This document shows, one piece after another, positions 24,501-37,101 of a stretch of DNA of 64,000 bases (the first letter of the stretch is position 1; each line of letters begins with the position of its first letter). The DNA is from Conchocele bisecta. Its lineage: Eukaryota; Mollusca; Bivalvia; Lucinida; Thyasiridae. The notes below the pieces were generated by a model, which had not been told where the DNA came from, did no database searches, and saw nothing but the letters and a program-made list of their open reading frames with translations. A program made the position numbers and the translations under genes. Where the stretch lies: positions 74,256,297 to 74,320,296 of the forward strand of contig CM055278.1 of assembly GCA_029237695.1 (NCBI GenBank), read 5' to 3'.

Positions 24501-27500
24501 CACCTTGGTGTTTTTATGCCGAAAAAATATTTTTTAACAAAAATATCGCCTTTTTAACTTAGCCATTTTTTCTACATTTTTCTATACAATTATATATACG
24601 GTACAGAGTTTGTGTACACAACTCCTCTGAAACCTTTCAGTTGATCGATCTGACACTATACACACGTCTTCTACACATATTAAAGATGTGCAGCTTGGTG
24701 TTTTTATGCCTAAAATATTTTTTTTAACAAAAATATCGCCTTTTTAACTTAGCCATTTTTGATACATTTTTCTATACAATTATATATACGGTACATAGTT
24801 TGTGTACACAACTCCTCTGAAACTTTTCAGTCGATCGATCTGAAACTATACACACATCTTCTACACATATTGAAGATGTGCACCTTGGTGTTTATATGCC
24901 GGAAAAATATTTTTTGACAAAGATATCGCCTTTTTAACTTATATATACGGTACAGAGTTTGTGTACACAACTCCTCCGAAATCGTTCAGTCAATCGATCT
25001 GAAACTATACACACGTCTTTTACACATATTGAAGATGTGCACCTTGGTGTTTTTATGCTGAAAAAATATTTTTTAACAAAAATGTCACCTTTTTAACTTA
25101 GCCATTTTTTCTACATTTTTGTATACAGTTCTATATAGGGTACAGAGTTTGTGTACACAACTCCTCTGAATCCGTTCCGTTCGATCTGAAACTATACACA
25201 CGTCTTCGAGATGAAGAAATAAATCTATGCAGTTTCAAATTCTCATTAATGTTTCTTGCCTTGATGACAGCTTCACATTTCTGCATCTTTGCTGTCTGGC
25301 CCATATTCGACGGGCGTATTTTGTGACTTACAGCACTCTTGTTCACTTATTTAATTCCTATAAAGAACGTTTTGTGCCTACTGAGTGGGCATGTACCTTT
25401 AAGTCTAAATAATATTGAACTGTAAGTACTTTTTCACTAATAACAAAAAATGATGAATTTGATGAAATTCCATCAAATATTTCCTCAGTGGGGAGGAGTC
25501 AAAAAAAATATATGGAAATTGAATCCGAAACCTGGCTAGATAGCTTGGAAATTATGTAAATAAGAAAATAGTTAGATTGAAAATCGGTCCACAAATAAAT
25601 AATTATTTAAATAAAAATTATTTTTAGCCCGCATGTTAAATTCCCATAGGAATTATATTTTTTTTCGCAATAAAATCAATATTTCATGGAATTTCTTCAA
25701 ATGTTTTTTTTGGGAGATGGTGACTTTTCTGTTATTGATGAAAACAACTACTTACATTTATATATTTTTGTTTAATGGCCAAAAGTTTGTCGGCAGCAAA
25801 AAGTGGAACAGACAGTAGTTACGCGGTTGTTGAGCTATGTTGTTTGTCTTCCAGCGTGGGATCTTGTGCAGATTTGTGAGGAGGACGAGTATTTCAACCT
25901 GAAGGACCAACAAAGGCATTCATTGATAGGTAAGTACGGTAATACCCCTAAATATTTGGACGCAATTTATTCTGAGAAACACATAATGTGGCTGTGCCTG
26001 AATAAATGTGTAGCTCCTGATCACATAGCACACTCCTGTAGCCTGATAACCATCTATATTACTTGTTAGAAGCATGACGGGTGTTTCATTGATGAAATGG
26101 TGAACAGTGCAGATACTGATCAGACTGTGCAGATGCACAGGCTGATCTGGATCTACACTGGTCGCAAAACCCATAAGTCCCATATCTTCAGTCACATCAC
26201 AGCCACATAGTCAATAAAGTCCTACAGTGATTGGTGTCTGGGAATTCCACAACTACAGTATTACAGCTAAGTGCCAATGAAGCCGGCAACATCTTATTCT
26301 TCACAAAAATATGGCCTTTTCAACTTAGCCATTTTTCTACACTTTTGCACTTGTGTAATCAGCTTTGTGTCAATCGATCTGAAACTTTACATATGTCTTC
26401 TGCACATATTGAACATGTGCACCATGGTGATTTTATGACAAATTTATATTTTTTTCACAAAATACTACCTTTTCAACTTAGCCATTTTTTCTACACTTTT
26501 AGAGATGTCCAATGTTATAGAGATTGTGTAATCAACTCAATCTGAAATTTAACATATGTCTTCTACACATATTGAACATGTGCACCATCCTGTTTTCATA
26601 CGCCCGTTTTGAAGAAAAAAAAAAGGCGTATTATGTTTTACCACGAATCTTCATAGGTGTCTTGATTGGACAATTGGACGAATACATAAATTGAAGATGG
26701 GCTTCGTCCGCCCAAGGTCCAGTGCTAAAAATAGATTGTGTAATTTCACATCGTACTGCAGAGCTCCAGATAAGCTGCGTATTTGCTTAAATATCCAATT
26801 AAAATTGCCAAAAACCCAATTGAAATCAGAAGTAGCGAGTATCAAAAAGCAATGCAAATTTTGTGGTATCTTTATCATGCTACAGAAAATAATGAACAGA
26901 CAAATATAGCATATTTTTCTTATTTTTCCATGAAACGACATCTTTGTATTTCCAAGGAGACAATTCTAATGAAATGCCAAGACATATTTTCATTTAGAAG
27001 CTATAATTGTGGTCTGCTGATGTGTTCCCAATTAAAATTAATACTCAATTGCTTCAGAAATTATTGAGTGACAATACTCAATTACTAATTCCTTATCTGG
27101 AGCCCTGGTACTGCATATTTTGTGTAAATGTTTGTTAACTCAAAAGTATTTTCCTCAGTCTCTTGGACTTTGAGTTAATGAGTGTAGACTGTAAATGTAT
27201 AGCATGTGTTTGAAAATGAAAAAATAATAAATAAATACCCGTAAATAAATAAATATAAATGAATAAATTGTTCCCTGATTGCTTACAGAAGCATCCACGC
27301 CCGACCTGCCCCCTAGACCATCGTCACTGGTAGACGAGGTGAAAAAACCCACAACCCCCGAGCCTCCCGCCACCCCACCTGCCTTACCAAAGAGTGTAAC
27401 CCCGCCCCCACCACCAAACCGTGTAAGTATTGATCTTTCAAAAAACACTTGTTTATTTAAGGAATGAAACCATGGGCTGTTGCGTTTCCTGGGTTGTACA

Positions 27501-30500
27501 ATACATTTGGTCTGTTTGAAGTGCGTGGAGTCCGAAGGAACAGACCAAACATATTGTACAACCCAGTAAACGCAGCAGTCCATGGTTTCATTACTTATAT
27601 TTACACTGCATTTTCAGATACGGTACCGGGTAGTTTCAAAAATGTAAATAACCAAATATTGCGTTAAATTTAATAATAATCCTGTTTTACGTCATTTTGT
27701 CGCAATTCCTGGAACAGCAATGTTACCGGTCAATAGCGTGCAGTTAGTGACAACCTCATGGAAATTAATGACGTCAAGCGAACTTTAACCAATCAACAAC
27801 ATCGCACGACGTCACGTGGGTCTAATGTGTTGTATTTGGATGTAAACGCAGCACGTCGAATGGGCGTTTGCATTATGAATTTATAGAAGGTGTAAATGTT
27901 ATTGTGTGGCCCCTTGTAACGTAACGTTTTTGTGATCATCATCTGAATTTCACCTTCTGTGGAACCTCTCAGAGACAAACACCAGAGTAGTTCTGCAATC
28001 ATACTTGCATTGCACTCAATCAAACGTGTAGTGGATTTATTCTAAATTAAACGTAGATGCCCACGCAGTAGGTTATAATATAGTGAGAGTGACTCTCACT
28101 ATATTATAACCTACTGCGTGGGCATGTACATGTACCTTTAATTTAGAATACGTACAGAATATACAAAAGTATCTGTCTCAATGTGAGACAGATACTTTTG
28201 TATATTCTGTACGTATGACATTTTCTGGCAAAATAAACATTCATTCACCATTACCCCACGTATTGATTGGCATTAGTAGACATTATATATTAGACGGAAA
28301 TGTTCACACTGATATCAGGGGCGATAACCGTGTTGCCTTAGAATGTTAACGGACATTACTATTTATTATCTGTATTTATTTTTTGATGTGCAATGATCAT
28401 ACTTTATAATCTGTCAAAAATATTATTTTTTCAGGTGACGCATTTCATTAGTATAAATAAGTAAAAAATATCATGCCTCATTTGCATATGAAAATAGCAA
28501 TTATACACTTATTTAATTCCTATAAAGAACATTTCTGCTTACTGAGTGGGCATGTACCTTTAACCTAGATCTAAGAGTCCTGGGTTACCACCTGTGCCCA
28601 GACTATCAAACGGCGCCCCAAGGTGACCCGGCATGGGTCCAACCTTACAACCAACCGAACCTGAGTGTATTCCGCTAAGCGAGCAATTTGTACACAGATT
28701 AGACTGTCCCAACAGACGGCCTTATATATTCTATGCATGATATATATTATTATAATATTACTGTGTCAGCATTATCTGGTTTCAACCAGCTACAGCGAGT
28801 ATTATTTACCAACATGTCTGTCACACCGATATGAACCTTGAACAACAGGCCATACACCCTTTGACTTATGAGTTATATAGAGAATAGTTGGGTAGTGCTG
28901 TCACCCAACGGACGCGTGTGTACCGTCCGCTCTACAACCTATTACTGTTGGGTGCTCTGAATTACTGCCTGGATCAATGGAATATACAGGAACTCATCAA
29001 ATGTGTCTACCCTGTATATTCCATTGATCCAGATTGTGTGATCAACTATTGCCTATACCATGAAACATTATATTAGCCTCCCAGCTGATATTACACAAAT
29101 TGAAATCTACCAACACATGTCTTTTAGCTGGCTCCATTAACATGACTAAGTTACAGACCTAGAATTGACTTGCAGAATACATGTACCTGGAATACGCGAG
29201 TCTTGCCTGGACTCACTGACCAGCCGGTCACAGTGCCGTGAATGGGAAAACAATATCTGGCAAGGCTTAGGAAATGGGATAGGCGAGGCTCTGCCGAGCC
29301 CACCCTGTTTCCATGCCGCGCCAGATATTTTTTCCCATTCACGGCACTAACCTACTATTATATTTATCCTGTCAACACCTACAGATAGCTTTAAAATGCA
29401 AAATAAATAACACCAACAGCATCCTCCAAATCGGAGAATCAACTAGTATGACATCCGCACATATTCATACGCAGTGATTAGGTCATATTGATAGGATATC
29501 GAAAAGGTTTCACGGCACATATGCACTGTGTTGACGGGATAAATCGAACAAGCAGTTCTTTCCATTTCCTATCCACTGAATATATTTTCTTTTCGATGTA
29601 AATATTCCGTTCTGATTTTGGGATTTTCCCCCAAATGCAGCAGGTTAAATGCGGGATCGAACCTGTTGGCCCAGCCTTAAATGACCGTAGCTGTTGATAA
29701 GTTGTTAAACACCAAGAAATCAAATGCATTTCCTATCCTATATGAGACAAGTCATCAGATTTTGAACCTTGGAAGATGTGCGTTTATTCATGAAAAATAT
29801 TTACAAAATTTCTGATATTTTATGTGAATGACATTGAATGTGAATTCTATTCCTCATTTGCTCTGAAAGCTTCGTAAACGTTTGGTGTCATTTACGGAAG
29901 ATTTCAGTCTTTGTAAATAGATCTCCATTGGTGAGAGAACCATAAGCCTATTTGTTTCATACACATGACATTTTGTGACATTACAGTTGAACAGACTTAG
30001 AACCCAAATCGGTCGACCAATTTCCATAATTTCAGCCTCCGCCAACAAAAAGCATTGTGAGATCACACTCCATACCAGAAGCAGCCACGCCGGTCATAGA
30101 ACTGAACAGAATTGACAAGAAACACCTGAAAACTGGGTCGGAAATCGGCCAAGGTGAATTTGGATCAGTGATGAAAGGGGTGTACAAAAAGCCACAGGGA
30201 CGAGGTCATAAAAAGGTAAATTAACCCCTTGATGCACTTGAATTAACATAATAATTTATTTTTTTCAATTACGGTTAACATTAAAAATTTCCAACATTTT
30301 GCTGCTATTTTGTTTTTCCATTATGGTCACCATCATACAAATTTCCATCAACATTTTTTATGTACCCCAGAATTACATATAGTTGCTACCCTGTCTGTCT
30401 GCATGTCTGTCTGTCCGAGATTTGAGTTAAACCTACTGCTCTGTAACCGTAAGTCAGATTGCCATGAAACTTCATCATCCATACTTTCATTTTGTGAGCC

Positions 30501-33500
30501 ACTCATGCAGCCCCTGTGCCCAAGGTCACTGTCAAGTGACTTAGAAATTTGTGTTAATTTTTATATGCCCGATAAAAACGGGATGTATTATGTTTTACCG
30601 TGGATTGGGTGGGTGGCAGATAGAAAAACTGCAGAGTTTGTGTACACTGATTTGAATCTTCTTGACGGCGAGACGGTTCAAATGGTGGCCACAACATATA
30701 CTTCTGATGAGAAATAAAGAAAATATTGAGAATTTTACATAAAATTCAAATCAATTCCTCCAGATTGACTTCGTGATCAAATTGTTAAACCGCAAATTGA
30801 GTTTCGATTGCTGTTAAGCGAACATATAATATGCGCACACCATGGGCATACAAATCACCATGGGCATACAAATCACCATGGGCATACAAATCAATCATAC
30901 AACCAATCAATGAATACTTGCAGATTGAGGACGAGATAAAAATGTTGGACCAGACGTAAATCAACAACATGGAATGTACATAAAACCAATCAATCTTTGA
31001 ATACCCGCAGATTGACGTTGCGATCAAAATGTTGAACTATACGTCGATCGTCAACATTGAACGTACATAAAACCAATCAATCAGAGCTCCAGATAAGTTT
31101 TATATCTAAAGAGTATTATACCCCAATATTTCAAATTCAATGTTTACTTTTACAAATGTATTATTGATTTTTTCCTTATTATATAGGGAAGAAATGATAA
31201 AAAATAAAACAAATTTAAAAATTTGCTTATTTTAGCTGCAAAAAGCCAACACTGTTTGCTTTTTGCAGCTAAACTAAGTGAATTTTCAACTTTATTACAG
31301 TATTTTCACTACTTATTTTGAAAATCAATGCATATTTTCACATTGCTGTGAGTATTTTGTACTCCCACTTTTGATAATCAATGTGTATTCTGCTAAAATA
31401 AGTGCGTAAAATACGCCAATACGCACCTTATTTGGAGCTCTGATCAATGAATACTTGCAGATTGACGTTGCAATTAAAATGTTGAACAAGACGTCGATCA
31501 ACAACAAGGAAGATTTCCTGAAGGAAGCGCGGACAATGCAGCAACTCGATCACCCGTGTATCGTCAATTTCCTGGGCATTGCCGAGCTCGAAACTCACGA
31601 ACTCATGCTGGTAGGTTGTCATGGTCAACCACACTGTAATTGATAGCCCGTGAAATCCATGTGATATATGCGATTCTGTGCACAGATAAAGTTTAGCCTT
31701 AAAGAGTATTTTACCCACTTTGTGGTGTAGGACAACATATTTTTTGCTGCAATTTACTACTGCTGAAATGTCGATACTGATTTCCTGATTTTCAATGTCG
31801 ATTTATCCCACCCCCCTCCTCCCTAAAAAAAGTGCTGATCTGTGCCCCGTGTGCATTTCATTGGCTGTGAGTACACACATCCACATATGTGGCAAATTTG
31901 AGAAACACAATATTGAGAAGAAAAATGTACATAAGAGCAGACCGTGGCCGAAGGGCGTCAGTATTTCTGAGATACTTTGTATTTCATGCTCTACTAGTAC
32001 TTTCGGATGGGGACTTTAAAAGGCGGTCCCGTGTATCAAATTTGAAGGAGAGTCTGGGCACGTTAAAGAAGAGGGGACTATTCTAATAAGACCTAGACCC
32101 CCTGGGGGGCAGTTTCCTCTGTATCCACCTCCTTCATTTCTCCTCTTCTTGGGAGACGACATGCAAGGTCATCGAGCCAGTGCCATTGTTAAATCCAAGC
32201 ATTTACATTTAAAAACTTACATTGTTACATGACTGCCGTTGTTTGTCCCCGCTCACAGCTGTGTACAAATGTACAGCGCGTGCTGTTTGACCATGGCTGT
32301 AGACAATGCTCATTTCGGTACCAAGCCAGCACCTATGCAATGCATGTGTATCATGACGTTATTAGATTGCGCCATTACGTCATCAGACCAGTTAACAGTA
32401 GTTGCACTGTGTCACGACATGTACTGCTGCCCCGCAATATGCATGTGAAAATCAGCTGTTTGAATGGAGCAGGTTATCAAAGTACCGAAAGTACTACATA
32501 TAATTCGATCATGTCCAGCCGTGGCACTCGGGAACTGTTTGAACCCGCGGCATGCGGCCTTGGGGCTCAAACAGTTCCCTTGTGCCACGGCAAACGTTTA
32601 CCCACGGCTGGACATTGTCAAACCTTATATTTGTTCAATTTCCATTTGCTCTGAGTGATGTCCAGGGCTCGGTTGCTCTAAACCTCTGTTAGCTTAGCGG
32701 ACTGTTAAATCCTTAAAATGGCAAGCTCTTTTGCTGAAAACGTCTGAGTATAATGGACTGTTAAATCTTTAACAGTGTTAAGTGACGTCCAGTGCTCGTT
32801 TTGTCAAAACCTGTTGGGGTAACGGAGTCCAGTCCAGAGCTCGGTTGCTCAAAACCTGGGTTAGCTTAGCGGACTGTTAAATCCTTAACAATGTTAAGTG
32901 ATGTCCAGGGCTCTATTGCTCAAAACCTCTGTTAGCTTAACGGACTGAAAAATACTTACGGTAACAATGTTAAGTGACATCCAGTTGGTCAAAACCTGTT
33001 AGCTTAACAGACTGTTTACTCCTTAACAATGTTAAGTGATGTCCAGTGCTCGGTTGCTCAACGGACTGTTAAATCCTTAAAAACAATGTCAATGTTTGAC
33101 AAATCCACGCTTCTTTGGCCCTCTGTGTTTTCGTATGTGCCTCGTTTTCTTTGGTTGCCAGGGGGGCACCGGGTGCAGACAGGCCACATTTCTAGTCTTT
33201 TTCTTCGTCCTTTAAGGTTGAAGATTACGTAGCGATGGGTTCAATGTTGGACTACCTGATAGACTACACAGCGGAGATAAACACGAAGATCGACCTATAC
33301 CTGTGGGCATCCCAGATAGGGAATGGAATGATGTATCTCGAGGAGAAGAAAATGGTCCACCGCGATCTCGCTGCCAGAAATATTCTCCTCCAGAGCAAGA
33401 AACAGGTGCTCGACTCTTGTTCTGATAACCCCTCATTCAAAATGTACGATATTTTCCGTAAATGATATCGAAAGTTGATAAATGTTTTGTAGCAAATGCA

Positions 33501-36500
33501 GAATTATATTCCGCATTTTCTTTGAGAATTTTGTAATCTTTCGACGTCATTTAAAGAAAATATCACAGAGCTCACTGCCAGGAATACTAGTATTCTCCTC
33601 CAGAGCAAGAAACAGGTTCTGATAACTTTCTGATAGTCCCTCATATGTGACTGGAGACCAGTGTAGCTCCTGACTCATTTAGCATGATATTAACCAGGCG
33701 TTTTATTGATGGAAATCTGATCTGGATCTACACTGGTCACAATATCCATAAATCCCATTTCTCCAGTCATATATGAGGCATGCCATGTGATTTTTTGTCG
33801 CGCCTGCTTTAGCATTTCCGACGTCGTCCGAAATGTCAAAAGGTTTGTACAAGATTGCTTCAATATTTGGACACTTGATACATGTGATCATTCAGAACAC
33901 CCTCATGCCGCCATTAACATGACCTTGTTTATCTTCACATGTTTGCGGAAACACATAGAGCCATTTTTTGCATCAAAAAGTTTGTACAAGTTTCTTCATC
34001 ATTGTATAACATTAATATTACTTGATGGATTGCTTCAATATTTAGACACTTTTAGACCTTCACATGGTTGTGGAAACACTTTTTATGTCAAAAAGAAACT
34101 TCAACCTTGACCTTTTTCGTGTTTTAAGAATGCACTTCTCTGATGGTTTTTGTGATCGCTTACTTTAGCACATGCCCATGATCATGTTACGGTCAAATGC
34201 CTCGGCAGGCGCGACCTCTTTCGTGCGGAATTCTTGTGTATAAAAAATTCAAATTTTCCTATATTCTCTCGTCTGTTCTTTAAGCTTGAAGATCACGTAA
34301 TAATGGGGTCAGTGAGCAAGAAACTGGTGCTCATATCTAGTTGAATCTCATGATTGAGTAGTTCATTTCGTGGAGTATTAGCTGTGCTCAGGGCTAGCCA
34401 ATCAAAATGGCTGATGGGCAGTTTCAATTTGAAGTGTTGGGCATGAGTATCATGTACTTTATATCTGCTGTTTGAATGAACCCTTTCAACCCTAAGTAAC
34501 TGGAATGGACTGTGATATGTTATTATTTTCCGACCAATCCAACCATCACATAATGATTTTTGAACTAGTCCATTGATAAAACGGTGTTGTTTTTTTTCTT
34601 CTAAAAAATATGAAAATTACCTACAAAAAGTGCATATCCTGATGAGACAGCTCGCTACGAGCCGGCTCATTTGGATCTACACTGTTTGCAAACGTCAAAA
34701 AAGAGGTCTGTAGTGTTGACAGGGTTAAGGAATTCCATTGATGGACCTTGAACTGAGCTCCGGTATGACCAGCAAACTGAGGGCCGTTTCACTAAACTTC
34801 TTATGACTAAAATGTTCTCAGCGCAAATTTAGAATCGTCTGCAAATTTGAATTGATGGATTTACATGTATTGAGCATAGGCTGCATATGCAGCCTATGCT
34901 CAATAAATGTAAATCCAACAATTATTTACAAGAAAACAGTGTTAATGTGAAATTTACAGACTATCATAATTTTGCACTTACGAACATTTTAGTCGTAGGA
35001 AGTTTAATGAAACGGGCCCCCGTTGTCTTAAAATATGGGATTTATTTCCGACATGTACATGTATTTGTAAATCTGATCGGGAAACCTGTATGAACCCATA
35101 AAGAAACGGTATGAGTGTTCATAGTCAAAAGAAATATTAAATACGGTAACAAGTGTTTAATAATGTTTTGCAGGCAAAAATCAGTGATTTTGGCTTATCA
35201 CGAGCAGTAGGGACAAACAGCGATTATTACAAAGCAACCACCGGTGGTCGTTGGCCAATCAAATGGTGAGTTATATTTAGGTCACCAGCCCATTAAATGG
35301 AAATTACTGCGTTGTATTCACATTGGCGGATTAGGATCTAATTATGTTGTTGATGTCATTATTGTTTGTCCTAGTTTCTTGACCAATAAAAGCGTAGCAT
35401 TTTGTCTCAATTAATCACATATTGTTACATGACTGCCGTTGTTTGACACCGCTCACAGCCGTGTTCAAATGTACAGCGCGTGCTGTTTGACCATGGCTAT
35501 AGACAATGCTCATTCCGGGGCCAAGCCAACACCTATGTAATGCATGTGTATTGTGACGTTACGTCACCAGACTAGTACACAACGGTGGCACTGAAATTTT
35601 GAAATTAATGCTGCTGAATCACGCGACGTGTACTGCGGCACGTGAATGGAGCAAGTTATCAAAGTCCCGATAGTATTGCATATATATGCTCAAGTTACAC
35701 GATATTTCCAACGGAAATGTAACAATAATGTTCGACCATGTCCAGCCGTGGCTAAATGTTTGCCGTGACACTCGGGAACTGTTTGAACCTGCGACCTACG
35801 GCCTGGGGGTTCAAACTGTTCCTGAGTGACGTGGAAAACGTTTACCCACGGCTGGACATGGTCAAACTTTATATTGCGACACTCGCCAAGGACGGCGGCG
35901 CATCTGTTATAGTAAACATATAGGGTGGACCAAACAATAAGTAAATTAAATGTGTGAACTCGGAATTATGTCTCCCCCATATATGGGGAGACATATTGTT
36001 TTTGGCATGGTTCTCTGTCTTTCCGTCCGTCCGTCCGACGTCCGTCCGTCACAACTTTGTGTTGCGCGTTTCTCCAAAAGTATTTGAGTGAGAGTTGCAG
36101 AATTTTACAGTAATATTTGTCATGTGAAGTTGCTCACCTGGGGTTTTAGATGTGGGGATGTGTCCCACATAACTGAAAAACTATTTGAGCTACAGTCCTG
36201 AAACCGTACAAGAATATTTGTCATTATGTGAAGTTGTGCACCAGTATTCGCAGAGTTATGGCCCTTGACTCAGTAAAAAGTGACAATTTTCTACTTGTGT
36301 CGCACATAACTGAAAAGCTATTTGAGCTACAGTCATCAAACCGTATTTGAATATTTGTCATCATGTGAAGTTGTGCAGCTGGAGTTTTTAAATGCGGATT
36401 CATCCAGTATTCGCATAGTTCTGGCCATTGACTTACGAGTGAAAAGTGGCAATTTTCAACTTGTGTCGCACATAACTGAAAAACTGTTTGAGCTACAGTC

Positions 36501-37067
36501 ATGAAACCTTATAGGAATATTTGTCATCATGTGAAGTTGTGCACCTGGGGTTAGGGCAGATTCAACCAGTATTTGCAGTTTTATGGCCCTTGACTTATTA
36601 AAAAGTGGCGATTTGTACTTGTACATGTACTTGAACTTGTACATGTACTTTTACAGGTAATATATGGGATTTAGTACTAAATCCATTGACCCGGCCTTAA
36701 ATGACCTTAGCTGTTGATAGGCCGTTAAACCCCAACAAACAAACAAAAAAATCAACTTGAGTCACACATAACTGAAAAACTATTTGAGCTACAGTCGTGT
36801 TACGTGAAATTGTGCACCTGGGGTTTTAGATGCGGATTCATCCAGTATTCACAGAGTTATGGCCCTTGACTTAGTGAAAGGTGGCGATTTTCAACTTGTG
36901 TCGCACATAACTGAAAAACTATTTGAGCTACAGTCATGAAACATTATAGGAATGTTTATCAACATGTGGAGTTGTACATCTAGAGATTTTGATGCAGATT
37001 CATAGAGTATGTGCGGAGTTATGGCCCTTGACTTAGTGCAGAAGAGCTTATGTCATACCCCCGGCGT

Positions 37068-37101
<34 letters not shown>

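Larger units (their letters stand above)
23855..25410. mobile_element. Inverted-repeat element split by a Helentron-like insertion
   Basis: GCCCACTCAGTAGGCA with TGTTCTTTATAG on the left is inverted near 25,355-25,400. Its interior (about 23,895-24,200) is closely matched at 28,215-28,505, including TCATGCCTCATTTGCATATG. The insertion is 24,289-25,343. Confidence 0.65.

Noticed and set aside
31011..31070. Copy 3 of the catalytic-lysine exon as a functional alternative exon
   Set aside because: It reaches a stop after 19 codons and has no donor in phase.
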